NCBI GenBank assembly: GCA_015057275.1
Contig: SVEO01000005.1
Span: 1-64,000, forward strand
Origin: Lachnospiraceae bacterium
GTDB taxonomy: Bacteria > Bacillota > Clostridia > Lachnospirales > Lachnospiraceae
DNA length: 64,000 nt
Direction of reading: 5' to 3'
Position 1 is the stretch's first letter; every line of letters starts with the position of its first letter. Below are positions 9,695-19,103 of this stretch, piece by piece. The translations under genes were made by a program, and so were the position numbers. The notes under the pieces are model-generated. The model was not told the DNA's origin, did not search any database, and was given only the letters and a program-made list of their open reading frames with translations.

Positions 9695-10612
9695 ATGAAG
9701 ATAAAGAAATTATTTCTACTCTGTATGTTGCTTATATTTGCACTCGCTGCAGGATGCAAATCTTCCGGCACAGATAAGACGGTAACGCAGGGCGATAGAA
9801 TTTATTATTTTACAAAAGATGGAAGTACCTTTACTTCGGTGGAGTATGATATTGACGAAGAGAAACTACCGCAGATGATTGCATTAGAGATGCTTCTAAA
9901 GATGAAGGATGCGGAGACTAACTATTTATCAGTGATTCCGGATACGGTGGATGTCATTGCGACCGAGTTGGTGGAAGAAAGCATGATTGTTACACTTTCG
10001 AAGGAATATTTAAGTCTCGGAGTTGTCGAAAAGAATTTGTGTAATGCAGGTATTGTATTTACACTCGCACAGATTGATGGGGTTGCAAATGTCAAGTTTA
10101 AGGTGGATGATGTACTTGTGACGAATGATTTGGGCGAGGTAATTGCTTACGCACCGTCGGATTTTTCGTCGAGTGCGGAAGAGGTCATGGATTTGTACAG
10201 CGTGGAGAAGATTACCTTGTATCTGACAAATTCAACCGGCAAGGAACTGGAAAAGTATTCATTTGATGGGGCCTTTCCGGAAAATACATCGATGGAGAAA
10301 TTTATTATCGATCAGCTTCTAGCGTGGGATGATGACTATTATCTTTCAGCAATTCCGAAAGGGACACAGTTGCTGAGTGTAACGACGAAGGACACGATTT
10401 GTTATGTTAATTTTGACAGTACCTTTGCCACGGGGGTATTGGGTGTAGACCCGGCGATTACCGTTTATTCGGTTGTAAATTCGTTAACAGAACTGAGCTA
10501 CGTGAATTATGTGCAAATCTCTGTTGACGGAGATAATCAGATTAGCATGGGAGACATATCTTTGGAAAATTCGTTCAGTGCAAACTGGAACTATTTAAAA
10601 TCAGCTCAATAG
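9695..10612 (+). CDS. GerMN-domain lipoprotein
   Basis: Lipobox FALAAGC; repeated GerMN-like segments; directly follows the histidine kinase. Confidence 0.8.
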   Translation: MKIKKLFLLCMLLIFALAAGCKSSGTDKTVTQGDRIYYFTKDGSTFTSVEYDIDEEKLPQMIALEMLLKMKDAETNYLSVIPDTVDVIATELVEESMIVTLSKEYLSLGVVEKNLCNAGIVFTLAQIDGVANVKFKVDDVLVTNDLGEVIAYAPSDFSSSAEEVMDLYSVEKITLYLTNSTGKELEKYSFDGAFPENTSMEKFIIDQLLAWDDDYYLSAIPKGTQLLSVTTKDTICYVNFDSTFATGVLGVDPAITVYSVVNSLTELSYVNYVQISVDGDNQISMGDISLENSFSANWNYLKSAQ

Positions 10613-10623
10613 AAGGAGAAAGC

Positions 10624-13155
10624 GTGATAAAGAGACCGTTTCTGTTATTGGCGGTGTTCTATGTACTTGGAGAGGTGCTTGCTGCTTTTTCTTTAGAAAA
10701 ACAGGGGAATATTCGGGTTTTGACATGTGGGTTAGGTGCGAGTGTGATTCTTGCGATATTTGCATGTGTCGGGCGATATTTCATGAAAAAAGAGATGATA
10801 TTTTCGAAACAGCAGGCGGTAGCGTTTGCTGTTTCTTTTTGTAGTTGTTTGCTTGGTTGTTTGTTATATGCGGAACGAGCAGCGGAGTATAAACAGGATT
10901 TAAGTGCATACGAAAAGGGCGAGTGCTATGTAACCGGAGAGATTACTTATCTGGAGCACCGTGCGTATGCAAATTATTATTATGCATCGGATGTGGTTGT
11001 GTATGCCGATGCAGAACCGATTGCGACTTATAGCAAGGGGATTCTTGTGGGTGATGACTCGGAATCGCAGTATTTGGGACAGCAAATTGTTGCACAGGTA
11101 ACATATCAGCCGTTTAAGGAAGCTGCAAATCCGGGGAATTATGATGAGCAGACGTATTATCAAAGTTGCGGTATCGGTTTTCGTGCGGAAATAATATCCT
11201 GTGAAGTGAGTGATAAGCAAAATTTTTCAATGGAGAGGTATCTTTACCGCATTCGCTGTTTTTTCGCAGATAAATTTTACGAACTGTGTGATGAAAAAAC
11301 TGCTTCCTATTATTGCGGCATATTGCTGGGAGAGAGTTACCGAATAGTGTCGGGGGATAAGGCGGTATTTCGTAACGGCGGCATCGGACATATTTTAGCG
11401 ATTTCTGGTTTGCATATTTCGCTGATTGGTATGGCACTTTATCACATCATGCGTAAGCTTACAAATATCAAAGCTGCAACAATTTTTTCGTTTGGTTTTA
11501 TGGGTTTATACGTGATTCTGACTGGCAGCAGTATATCAGCAATTCGGGCCGTGATTATGTTTATTTTACATTTACTGGCAGATGCTTGTGGCAGGCGGTA
11601 TGATTTTTTATCTGCTATCGGGTGTAGTGCGTTTTTGATTTTGTGCGAGGAACCATTTTACTTATTAAACAGTGGTTTTCAAATGTCGTTTGGAGCCATT
11701 TTTGGTGTGGGTTTTTTGGGGCCGCTTTGGGAGCGGTATATGAAATTAACAACAGGTTGGCTGAATTCCATTTTTTTCAGTATCATTGTGCAAGTAACGA
11801 TTTTGCCGGTGCAGCTATATACATTTTTTCAAATTGCACCATATAGTATTTTTCTAAATGTCTTAGTAATTCCGTCGATGGGGTTGGTGTTGTGGATAGG
11901 AATCATCGGTGTTGTGCTGGGAGGTTTTCTTCCGACTGTGGGCGAAATACTTCTTAATGTAGGAGGAAAGATGCTGGATGTATATGTTTGGCTTTGCGAC
12001 AAAAGCCTGAAACTACCCGGAGGAACATGGATTGTCGGGCAACCGAAAGCAGGTAACATCATAATTTATTACATGTTGCTATTTGCCATAGCAATTTATA
12101 TGAAGATTAAAATTGTACGGGAACAACAGCAGGAACAACAGGAAAAATCCTTACTTTATAAGAATTTTATCAGCATCCGGCTGACGGCATTTTTTCCAAA
12201 ACTGCAATGTAAAAAGAAACGGCGCATGCAATACGCCAACGAGAAGAAGCGAGGTTTCTATCGGAGTTTTTGGGATAAGTGCAAGCGTTTTACATTTGTG
12301 GGAATATTTGTTAGTCTTATGATTTTGGCGCTTACTCATAGAGATACTGCTGATTTGAGTGTTACGTTTTTGGATGTCGGGCAGGGGGACTGTATTGTCC
12401 TTACAGATGCGTCAGGCATGACCTGGTTGGTGGATGGCGGAAGCAGTGATGTGAGTGGAGTAGGGGTGTATCGTATCATTCCGTATTTGAAGTCACAGGG
12501 TATTTCCTGCCTTGATTATATGATTTTGACACATACAGACCAAGACCATATGTCAGGATTGATGGAAATTATCAAGGTCTCGGAGCTGGGAATCAAAGTA
12601 AAAAATTTCCTAGTACCGGATATAGTGGAGGAGGAAGCATATCAGGAAATTTGCGCGCTGGCACGTGCACACAATATTCCGGTTATGCGTTTGAGCGTAG
12701 GTGTTCAATGGGAAAATGGCAATTTCTCCATGCGATGCATTGCCCCGGCAGCGGGAGAAGTGTACGAGGATACCAATGAGGCATCGGCGGTGCTTTGGTG
12801 TGAGTATCAGGATTTTTCGTTACTTCTAACCGGTGATATCGGTAAGGAGACGGAAGAAAAATTGCTTGCTGAGCAGGAACTTACTCCGATAACCGTGCTT
12901 AAGGCGGCACATCATGGTTCGAAATACTCATCTTCTCAAGCATTTTTAGAGACAATTTCCCCTCAGCTGACGATCATTTCTGTCGGAAAAAATAACAATT
13001 ATGGGCATCCGCATGAAGAAACGCTCTTGCGATTGGCGCAAGTTCATAGTACAATACTAACAACAATGAATTGCGGTTGTATTGAGGTTATCTATAAGGA
13101 CGGCCGAGTGCAAGTCCGTAGATTTAAAAGTGGAGAAGATCATGCAGACAATTAA
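10624..13155 (+). CDS. comEC: DNA internalization protein ComEC/Rec2
   Basis: Competence domain (ILAISGLHISLIGMALY) and C-terminal metallo-beta-lactamase domain (LTHTDQDHMSG). Confidence 0.93.
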   Translation: MIKRPFLLLAVFYVLGEVLAAFSLEKQGNIRVLTCGLGASVILAIFACVGRYFMKKEMIFSKQQAVAFAVSFCSCLLGCLLYAERAAEYKQDLSAYEKGECYVTGEITYLEHRAYANYYYASDVVVYADAEPIATYSKGILVGDDSESQYLGQQIVAQVTYQPFKEAANPGNYDEQTYYQSCGIGFRAEIISCEVSDKQNFSMERYLYRIRCFFADKFYELCDEKTASYYCGILLGESYRIVSGDKAVFRNGGIGHILAISGLHISLIGMALYHIMRKLTNIKAATIFSFGFMGLYVILTGSSISAIRAVIMFILHLLADACGRRYDFLSAIGCSAFLILCEEPFYLLNSGFQMSFGAIFGVGFLGPLWERYMKLTTGWLNSIFFSIIVQVTILPVQLYTFFQIAPYSIFLNVLVIPSMGLVLWIGIIGVVLGGFLPTVGEILLNVGGKMLDVYVWLCDKSLKLPGGTWIVGQPKAGNIIIYYMLLFAIAIYMKIKIVREQQQEQQEKSLLYKNFISIRLTAFFPKLQCKKKRRMQYANEKKRGFYRSFWDKCKRFTFVGIFVSLMILALTHRDTADLSVTFLDVGQGDCIVLTDASGMTWLVDGGSSDVSGVGVYRIIPYLKSQGISCLDYMILTHTDQDHMSGLMEIIKVSELGIKVKNFLVPDIVEEEAYQEICALARAHNIPVMRLSVGVQWENGNFSMRCIAPAAGEVYEDTNEASAVLWCEYQDFSLLLTGDIGKETEEKLLAEQELTPITVLKAAHHGSKYSSSQAFLETISPQLTIISVGKNNNYGHPHEETLLRLAQVHSTILTTMNCGCIEVIYKDGRVQVRRFKSGEDHADN

Positions 13156-14119
13156 CAATGATATCAAAAATCAGACCTTCCGTCCGATGTATTTGATTTA
13201 TGGTGAGGAGAATTATTTAAAACGATTTTATAAAAATAAGCTGGTAGAAGCGATGGTTGGCGATGACACGATGAACTTTAACGAGTATGCCGGCAAAGGA
13301 ATTGAAATTCGTCCGCTGATTGATTTGGCAGAGACGATGCCGTTTTTTGCCGAGCGACGTGTGATTTTAATTGAGGATTCTGAGCTTTTCAAAAAGAAGG
13401 ACGAGGAACTTGCGGATTATTTGAAATCTATGCCGGAGACGACCTGTATGATTTTCGTGGAGCAGGAAGTGGATAAGCGGAACAAACTGTTTAAAACGGT
13501 CAAAGAACTTGGATACGTCTGTGAGTGTGCGAAGCAAAATGAGGCATACCTTGAACGTTGGGTTTTACAGCGTCTAAAGCGTGAAGAGAAAAAAATCACG
13601 CGCGACACGTTGAATCTGATTTTTGAGCGCATCGGCGATGATATGGAACTGTTGGAATGTGAATTGGAGAAGCTGTTTTCATATACCGCCGGCAAGGATG
13701 TCATTGAAACAGAGGATGTATTGGAAATCTGTACGGTGCGTTTGGAAGCAAAAATATTCGATATGATGGATGCGATTTCAGAAAAGAATCGCGAGCGGAT
13801 ATTGGAACTTTATTATGATTTGGTGGCGCTTAGGGAACCACCGATGCGAATTTTATTTATGCTTGTGCGACAGTTTCGTTTATTGATGCAGGTCAAGCAG
13901 CTTTCCGACAAAGGTCTTCGTGCAGATGCTATTGCCGCCAAAATTGGTTCTCAGAGTTTTGTCGTGCGCAAGACATTACGTCAGGTGCAGAATTTTACGC
14001 TTGCACAGCTAAAAGAAGCGTTGAGAAATTGCATGGAGATGGAAGAAGCCGTAAAGAGTGGCCGTATGGATGAAAACATGGCTCTTGAATTGCTTTTGAT
14101 TCAGTATAGCAGCAAATAA
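13142..14119 (+). CDS. holA: DNA polymerase III subunit delta
   Basis: HolA family (PMYLIYGEENYLKRFYKNKL). Confidence 0.92.
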   Translation: MQTINNDIKNQTFRPMYLIYGEENYLKRFYKNKLVEAMVGDDTMNFNEYAGKGIEIRPLIDLAETMPFFAERRVILIEDSELFKKKDEELADYLKSMPETTCMIFVEQEVDKRNKLFKTVKELGYVCECAKQNEAYLERWVLQRLKREEKKITRDTLNLIFERIGDDMELLECELEKLFSYTAGKDVIETEDVLEICTVRLEAKIFDMMDAISEKNRERILELYYDLVALREPPMRILFMLVRQFRLLMQVKQLSDKGLRADAIAAKIGSQSFVVRKTLRQVQNFTLAQLKEALRNCMEMEEAVKSGRMDENMALELLLIQYSSK

Positions 14120-14134
14120 TATACAGAATATTAA

Positions 14135-14158
14135 GAGGGATGGCACTTGCCATCCCTC
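14135..14158. terminator. Hairpin between convergent holA and PBP genes
   Basis: GAGGGATGGCA/TGCCATCCCTC inverted repeat. Confidence 0.7.
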
Positions 14159-14165
14159 AAAGCTT

Positions 14166-16652
14166 TTAATCGATAGTATCTGCGGTACCGGTCATTGTAC
14201 CGGATTCCGGAGTCGAGGTCGGATTAGCGGTCGTTGGGTCGCCGGTCGTCTCACCCTCCGTGTCGGTAGTAACTTCAGGAACTTCCGGTTTCTTTTCCGG
14301 AACATGCAAGGTACAGAGGGTTGACGGCTCTGTGCCGGTTGCATAATATTCCTTTTTGGTAGCGCAACCTTCGCCAGCCAAATTGCCGGATGATTTACAG
14401 ATTGCATATTCGGCTACGCCGTTCGGAACTTCAAAAGCCGTATCCTCGTAACCGTAATACTCGTGTACTTCCTGCATAATTGTTTTCCACATCTTCTTAT
14501 GGTAAGAAGCATTGCCTAACTGTGTGTTTTCATCGTAACCCGACCAAATAGAAGCGGTAAGATAAGGAGTATATCCGCAGAACCACACATCGTATGTGTT
14601 GGAAGTTGTACCGGTCTTTCCGGCTTCCGTCATATCAGGAATGTTACAAAGCTTACCGGTTCCGTTTGTGCCAGTTACAACATCTTTCATTGCATCCGTC
14701 AAAAGATATGCGGTCGTTTCTTTGATAACCTGCTTAGTTGCAGTGGTGCGGTTATCAAGCAAAATGCGTCCGTCATAGTCATATACGACAGTATAGAGCG
14801 TCGGCTCATGGTAGAGACCACCGTCTGCAATTGCTGCATAGGCCGCGGTCATTTCAAGGTTTGTAACACCATCAGTAATACCACCAAGCGCCGTCGCCTG
14901 CTGAATATCCGTATAAGTGTCATTGCCGGAAACGCGGCTCTCTACTAAGGTTGAAATACCAAAATCCAGTAAATAATCATAACCAAGCTGTGGGGTAATC
15001 GCTGTGAATACCTTAACTGCGACTACGTTTGTTGATTTTTCAATCGCTTTACGAAGTGTGAGGTTGCCGCTGTAACCGCCGCCCGCATTCGTAACCGGAC
15101 GTCCGTTGGCATATTTGTAAGGCTCATCCTTTACGACCGAGGCTAACGTATAACCTGCAGTATCAAGTGCCGGCGCATAAGTGGATAAGATTTTGAATGT
15201 GGAACCCGGCTGACGCTTTGCCTGCGTTGCACGGTTGTAAGCGCGGCTCGTTTCTTTCTCGCCGCGGCCACCGCTTAATGCGAGAACATAACCGGTCGCT
15301 TGATCCATGATGACGAAAGATGCCTGTGGCTGTAACGTATAGGTGATGTTTTCGCCAAGTACAACGTCGCCCTCTTTCCATTGAGAAGCCTTATATTCTT
15401 CCACCAGCTTATCAATATCTTCTTTCGAATTGAAAATCAACTTAAAAGTGGTTTCATTTAGTAACGTCTTGTGATAGTAGTTAATGGAATATTCACCGTA
15501 ATTTTCCACGGTACCATCCGCATGCTGTACGGAATAGTTCCAAGAGAACGAATATTTTTTCGATGGATAATTACTGTCATTATTGACAACGCTATCGACA
15601 ATTTTCTGCACTTCGGTGTTCTGCGTTGAATGGATTGTCAGACCACCGCTGTAAACTGCATTGCTGGCTTGTGTGGCGGTATAGCCTTTTTGTTCCATCA
15701 AATCATTAATTACCTGCTCATAAACCGCATCTACAAAATAGCTGTATGGGTCAGAGTCAGTAGATTCAATCGTCGAATCGACGAGCTGAATACGGGAGTA
15801 AACATCATCTGCTAATGCTTCATCATATTCCTCTTTGGTAATATGTCCGTTCTTATACATATACTCCAAACATGTTTCACGACGTTCTGCATTGTTTTCC
15901 GGATGATTAATCGGGTCATAGAAGGAAGGATTTTGAGTAATACCTGCGATTACCGAACTTTCCGAAATCGTCAAATCCGCGGCATTCTTACCGAAATAAC
16001 GCTTGGCAGCGGCCTGTACACCGAGTGTATTGGAACCTAAGTTGATCGTATTTAAGTAGTTTTCTAAGATAATATCTTTACTTAATTTTTTTTCAACTTG
16101 TAAAGCAAGATACTGTTCCTGCAACTTACGTTTGAAAAGGGAACCGGTTGTCTGAGCATCTGTCCAGGTTGTAAATACATTATTTTTTAAAACCTGCTGT
16201 GTAATCGTACTGGCACCCTGCGATAAGTCAAACGTAGTCGCCGCAATAAAAGCGGCACGAGCGATACCTTTTAAGTCGATTCCGTTATGCTCATAAAATC
16301 GTTCATCTTCTAAATCGATGAAGGACCATTTTAAGTGTTCCGGTAATTCATCAATACTTACCGACTCACGGTTCGAACCGGTCGTTACCAATGTTTCGAT
16401 AACATTTCCGTCGGTATCAAGAATCTTTGTTGGGTAATCACTCGGTGCAATGCTGATATCGGAAACGCTTGGTGCAGTTTTGATAATTCCGCTTGCCATA
16501 CCAAGTACCAAAAATCCTACCGAAGTTCCTACGAGAAGAAAGAGGAGCAGAAAGATCTTCAAGCCCAGAAATGAAAGCTTTGTTGTAAACTTTCTGGAGG
16601 TTGACGATAATTCCTCGCGCTTATCCTCTGTTGCGTTCATACTGAAATTCAT
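14166..16652 (-). CDS. Class A penicillin-binding protein (transglycosylase/transpeptidase)
   Basis: GT51 (EDERFYEHNGID, QGASTITQQ) and transpeptidase (RQPGSTFK, STN, KTGTT) motifs. Confidence 0.95.
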   Translation of the reverse strand: MNFSMNATEDKREELSSTSRKFTTKLSFLGLKIFLLLFLLVGTSVGFLVLGMASGIIKTAPSVSDISIAPSDYPTKILDTDGNVIETLVTTGSNRESVSIDELPEHLKWSFIDLEDERFYEHNGIDLKGIARAAFIAATTFDLSQGASTITQQVLKNNVFTTWTDAQTTGSLFKRKLQEQYLALQVEKKLSKDIILENYLNTINLGSNTLGVQAAAKRYFGKNAADLTISESSVIAGITQNPSFYDPINHPENNAERRETCLEYMYKNGHITKEEYDEALADDVYSRIQLVDSTIESTDSDPYSYFVDAVYEQVINDLMEQKGYTATQASNAVYSGGLTIHSTQNTEVQKIVDSVVNNDSNYPSKKYSFSWNYSVQHADGTVENYGEYSINYYHKTLLNETTFKLIFNSKEDIDKLVEEYKASQWKEGDVVLGENITYTLQPQASFVIMDQATGYVLALSGGRGEKETSRAYNRATQAKRQPGSTFKILSTYAPALDTAGYTLASVVKDEPYKYANGRPVTNAGGGYSGNLTLRKAIEKSTNVVAVKVFTAITPQLGYDYLLDFGISTLVESRVSGNDTYTDIQQATALGGITDGVTNLEMTAAYAAIADGGLYHEPTLYTVVYDYDGRILLDNRTTATKQVIKETTAYLLTDAMKDVVTGTNGTGKLCNIPDMTEAGKTGTTSNTYDVWFCGYTPYLTASIWSGYDENTQLGNASYHKKMWKTIMQEVHEYYGYEDTAFEVPNGVAEYAICKSSGNLAGEGCATKKEYYATGTEPSTLCTLHVPEKKPEVPEVTTDTEGETTGDPTTANPTSTPESGTMTGTADTID

Positions 16653-16898
16653 AAAAATATTCCTTTCTTAAACGAATATAAGTATTCTATTTTAGTGTTA
16701 TCACTATCTGTAGAATTATAGCATGAATCCCTAAATATTACAAGGATTCGTACGTGACGATAATATTACAATTTTCTTACAAAATGGAAGTTTGTAGAGA
16801 ATTTGCGGTTATAGTTGCATATTTCACAGGTATATGATATAAATAATTTATAAAAATTTTATAATTGGAGCGTGTACAAAAGAGAAAGGAGAGATTTT

Positions 16899-17972
16899 AT
16901 GGCGAAGGCAATAACAAATTTTAATGCAGAAAATTTTGAGCTGCTATGGAAGCAGGCTGTAAAAAGACTACAGACAGTTAAAAAGAAAAGATGGACGAGG
17001 AATCTTGTCTGTGCTATGGGCAGTATCTTGTTTTTCATAGTGTCGGTAATACTTGTGTTTGCCCTTATCTATTTTTATGGAGACGGGGAGGATAAGGCAT
17101 TGGTGGACAGCTTGCCGGTGCTTGGAGCCGTAGGAAAATGGTTTGCCGGCGTAGCACTTGATGCCGAACGTGTATGGTACATAAATGTACTCGTCTGCGT
17201 GGGCGTGCTGTATTTGGTACCATTTGCTGCAAGTTTTGTGATTTGGATTTTAGTTACAATTCTTGGTGGCGGCAAGGCTGAAGAAACGCCGCTTGAAGCG
17301 GAAGCAGGCAGAGCAAAGCGTCTTGCAGAAATTTCAAAACAGGCAAATTCATTGGTTGGATTTAAGTATAAAAGCTCAGCTTGGAGAATTCTTTGCAACT
17401 GGCTTTTTACATTAATCGTTTGCGGCAGTTTCTTATTTGTTGCTTATAAGATGAAGATGATTACTGTGTCATTCTGTATCGGATTGGCAGCGGTAGCGGT
17501 TGTGATGCATTTGCTATATAAGTTGTTACTTGGTATTTCCACTGCAATCAACGGTGTTTTCTACAAATTTAATTCATCGGAATTTAGTATGTTAAGTAAT
17601 TTGGCGGATGCTTACTGGGTAAGAGTTGACCCGGAAGAAGCCAAACGCAGGGAAGAAGAGAAAGCGCGTGCAGCGGCGGCATTTGCAGCAAAGGTTGCGG
17701 AACGCGAACGGAAGCGCAAGCAGGCACTCGAATCGGAAAAAAACGGAAGATATGCCGATGCAAAGGCTCTTTTTTACCAGGCAGCGCAACTGGGCGATGC
17801 GTTAGCGATGGAAAACTATGCGCGCCATTGCCTGATTGCAGGTGACCGCAGTTCGGCGATTTATTGGATGGAAAAGTGCGTGGCGACTGGCGAAGCGGAT
17901 GCAACGTCAAGAGAACTTCTTAACGCAATGAAAGAAGGAAAACATATCAACGCACATTACGGATTTGATTAA
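16899..17972 (+). CDS. Membrane protein with C-terminal Sel1/TPR-like repeats, function unknown
   Basis: Four hydrophobic segments, then an Ala/Glu/Lys-rich linker and helical repeats (YADAKALFYQAAQLGDALAMENYARH). Confidence 0.65.
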   Translation: MAKAITNFNAENFELLWKQAVKRLQTVKKKRWTRNLVCAMGSILFFIVSVILVFALIYFYGDGEDKALVDSLPVLGAVGKWFAGVALDAERVWYINVLVCVGVLYLVPFAASFVIWILVTILGGGKAEETPLEAEAGRAKRLAEISKQANSLVGFKYKSSAWRILCNWLFTLIVCGSFLFVAYKMKMITVSFCIGLAAVAVVMHLLYKLLLGISTAINGVFYKFNSSEFSMLSNLADAYWVRVDPEEAKRREEEKARAAAAFAAKVAERERKRKQALESEKNGRYADAKALFYQAAQLGDALAMENYARHCLIAGDRSSAIYWMEKCVATGEADATSRELLNAMKEGKHINAHYGFD

Positions 17973-17979
17973 AAAATGA

Positions 17980-18007
17980 GGGCGAATCGTTACGATTCGC
18001 CCGTTTT
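17980..18007 (+). terminator. Intrinsic terminator
   Basis: GGGCGAATCGT/ACGATTCGCCC followed by a T-rich tract. Confidence 0.75.
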
Positions 18008-18149
18008 ATATATATAAAAATAATTTACCACGTTCGCGCGCCATCTATATGCAAAAAGCGAACTTTCTCAAAATCGTAGTAAGCTCGGTTGCGGGTCAAC
18101 GAAGATGTGTTCACGGCAGTATCGGGGGTTTTTGAGAGAATCACATAAT

Positions 18150-18848
18150 CTAACGTCCCCTCTGTTGCCTTTTTTGCATCTTTTGCCAGTTTACAAAACC
18201 GTACAAATCATTTACAAGGAACATCACAAAACAGAGGATAACAGATACATATGTAATATTTGAAATCGTCGCCAACGCCCACAGTACAATCAAAACAAGA
18301 TCATTTGCAGCATATGCCAGAGCAAAGTAAGCGCTCCTGCGGAAGGTCAGATAAACTGCGATAAAACTGGTGGTAACGGAAAGCGTGCTCGGTATGATAT
18401 TTGCAGTGTCGAATGCCTCTAAAATGAAATAGAAAGTAAAGGTGACAACAACAGAAAGGGCCAACATAAAGACGATTTCTTTGGCTTTTAATTGATTGAC
18501 CGTTACCTCGGCTTTGTTTCCTTTATACGGATGGCGTAACCATGAGATGAGTGCGAACAAGGCCATGGGAGCGGTCATGCCAAGATAGGTAATCATTTCG
18601 CCGTAATAAGCAAAAGAAAAGGAAATGATGCCATAAAGTAAACTGAACACAATCATTAAAAATTGCCCGAGCGGATTGCCTTTAGCATTAAAAATAAGAG
18701 AAGTCGCGCCAATGAGTGAAGCGACGAGCGTCAACCAATTCTCGCGATCAAAAGCAAGAAAAGAAATCAAAATCAACATTACCGAAGAAATCCACAAAGC
18801 AAGCTCCGTTTTCGAAAAATATTTAAAATATTCTTTCATTTTATGCAT
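18150..18848 (-). CDS. pnuC: Nicotinamide riboside transporter PnuC family
   Basis: Multi-TM protein with PnuC-type features (AYAANDLVLIVLW; C-terminal LYGFVNWQKMQ). Confidence 0.88.
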   Translation of the reverse strand: MHKMKEYFKYFSKTELALWISSVMLILISFLAFDRENWLTLVASLIGATSLIFNAKGNPLGQFLMIVFSLLYGIISFSFAYYGEMITYLGMTAPMALFALISWLRHPYKGNKAEVTVNQLKAKEIVFMLALSVVVTFTFYFILEAFDTANIIPSTLSVTTSFIAVYLTFRRSAYFALAYAANDLVLIVLWALATISNITYVSVILCFVMFLVNDLYGFVNWQKMQKRQQRGR

Positions 18849-18976
18849 AGTCACCTCACAAAAAAATAAGCACCCGTCACACATCTTCAAAGACCTAACG
18901 ATGTGTCAACGAATGCTCTGCATTCACTACCCGGTGGCAGTAAAGTCATGGGAAAACTTCCCTAGTAATTTAGAAG

Positions 18977-19062
18977 CGGAGAGTGTGGGATTCGAACCCA
19001 CGTGCCCGGATGGACAACTTGATTTCGAGTCAAGCTCGTTATGACCACTTCGATAACTCTCC
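18977..19062 (-). tRNA. tRNA-Ser (anticodon CGA)
   Basis: Minus strand folds as a class II tRNA: GGAGAG acceptor, anticodon arm CTTGA-CTCGAAA-TCAAG, long variable arm, GTGGGTTCGAATCCCAC T arm, CTCTCCG. Confidence 0.95.
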
Positions 19063-19103
19063 AAAATGTGCCGCCATTTTGCGCACTCACGCATTATAGC
19101 ACA

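Noticed and set aside
18855-18970. Known NAD, THF or TPP riboswitch before pnuC
   Set aside because: I could not match the conserved cores of these classes by eye; kept only as an unassigned structured leader.
18676-19044. ORF of 122 aa over tRNA-Ser and the pnuC 5' region
   Set aside because: Runs antisense through pnuC and the tRNA gene; spurious.
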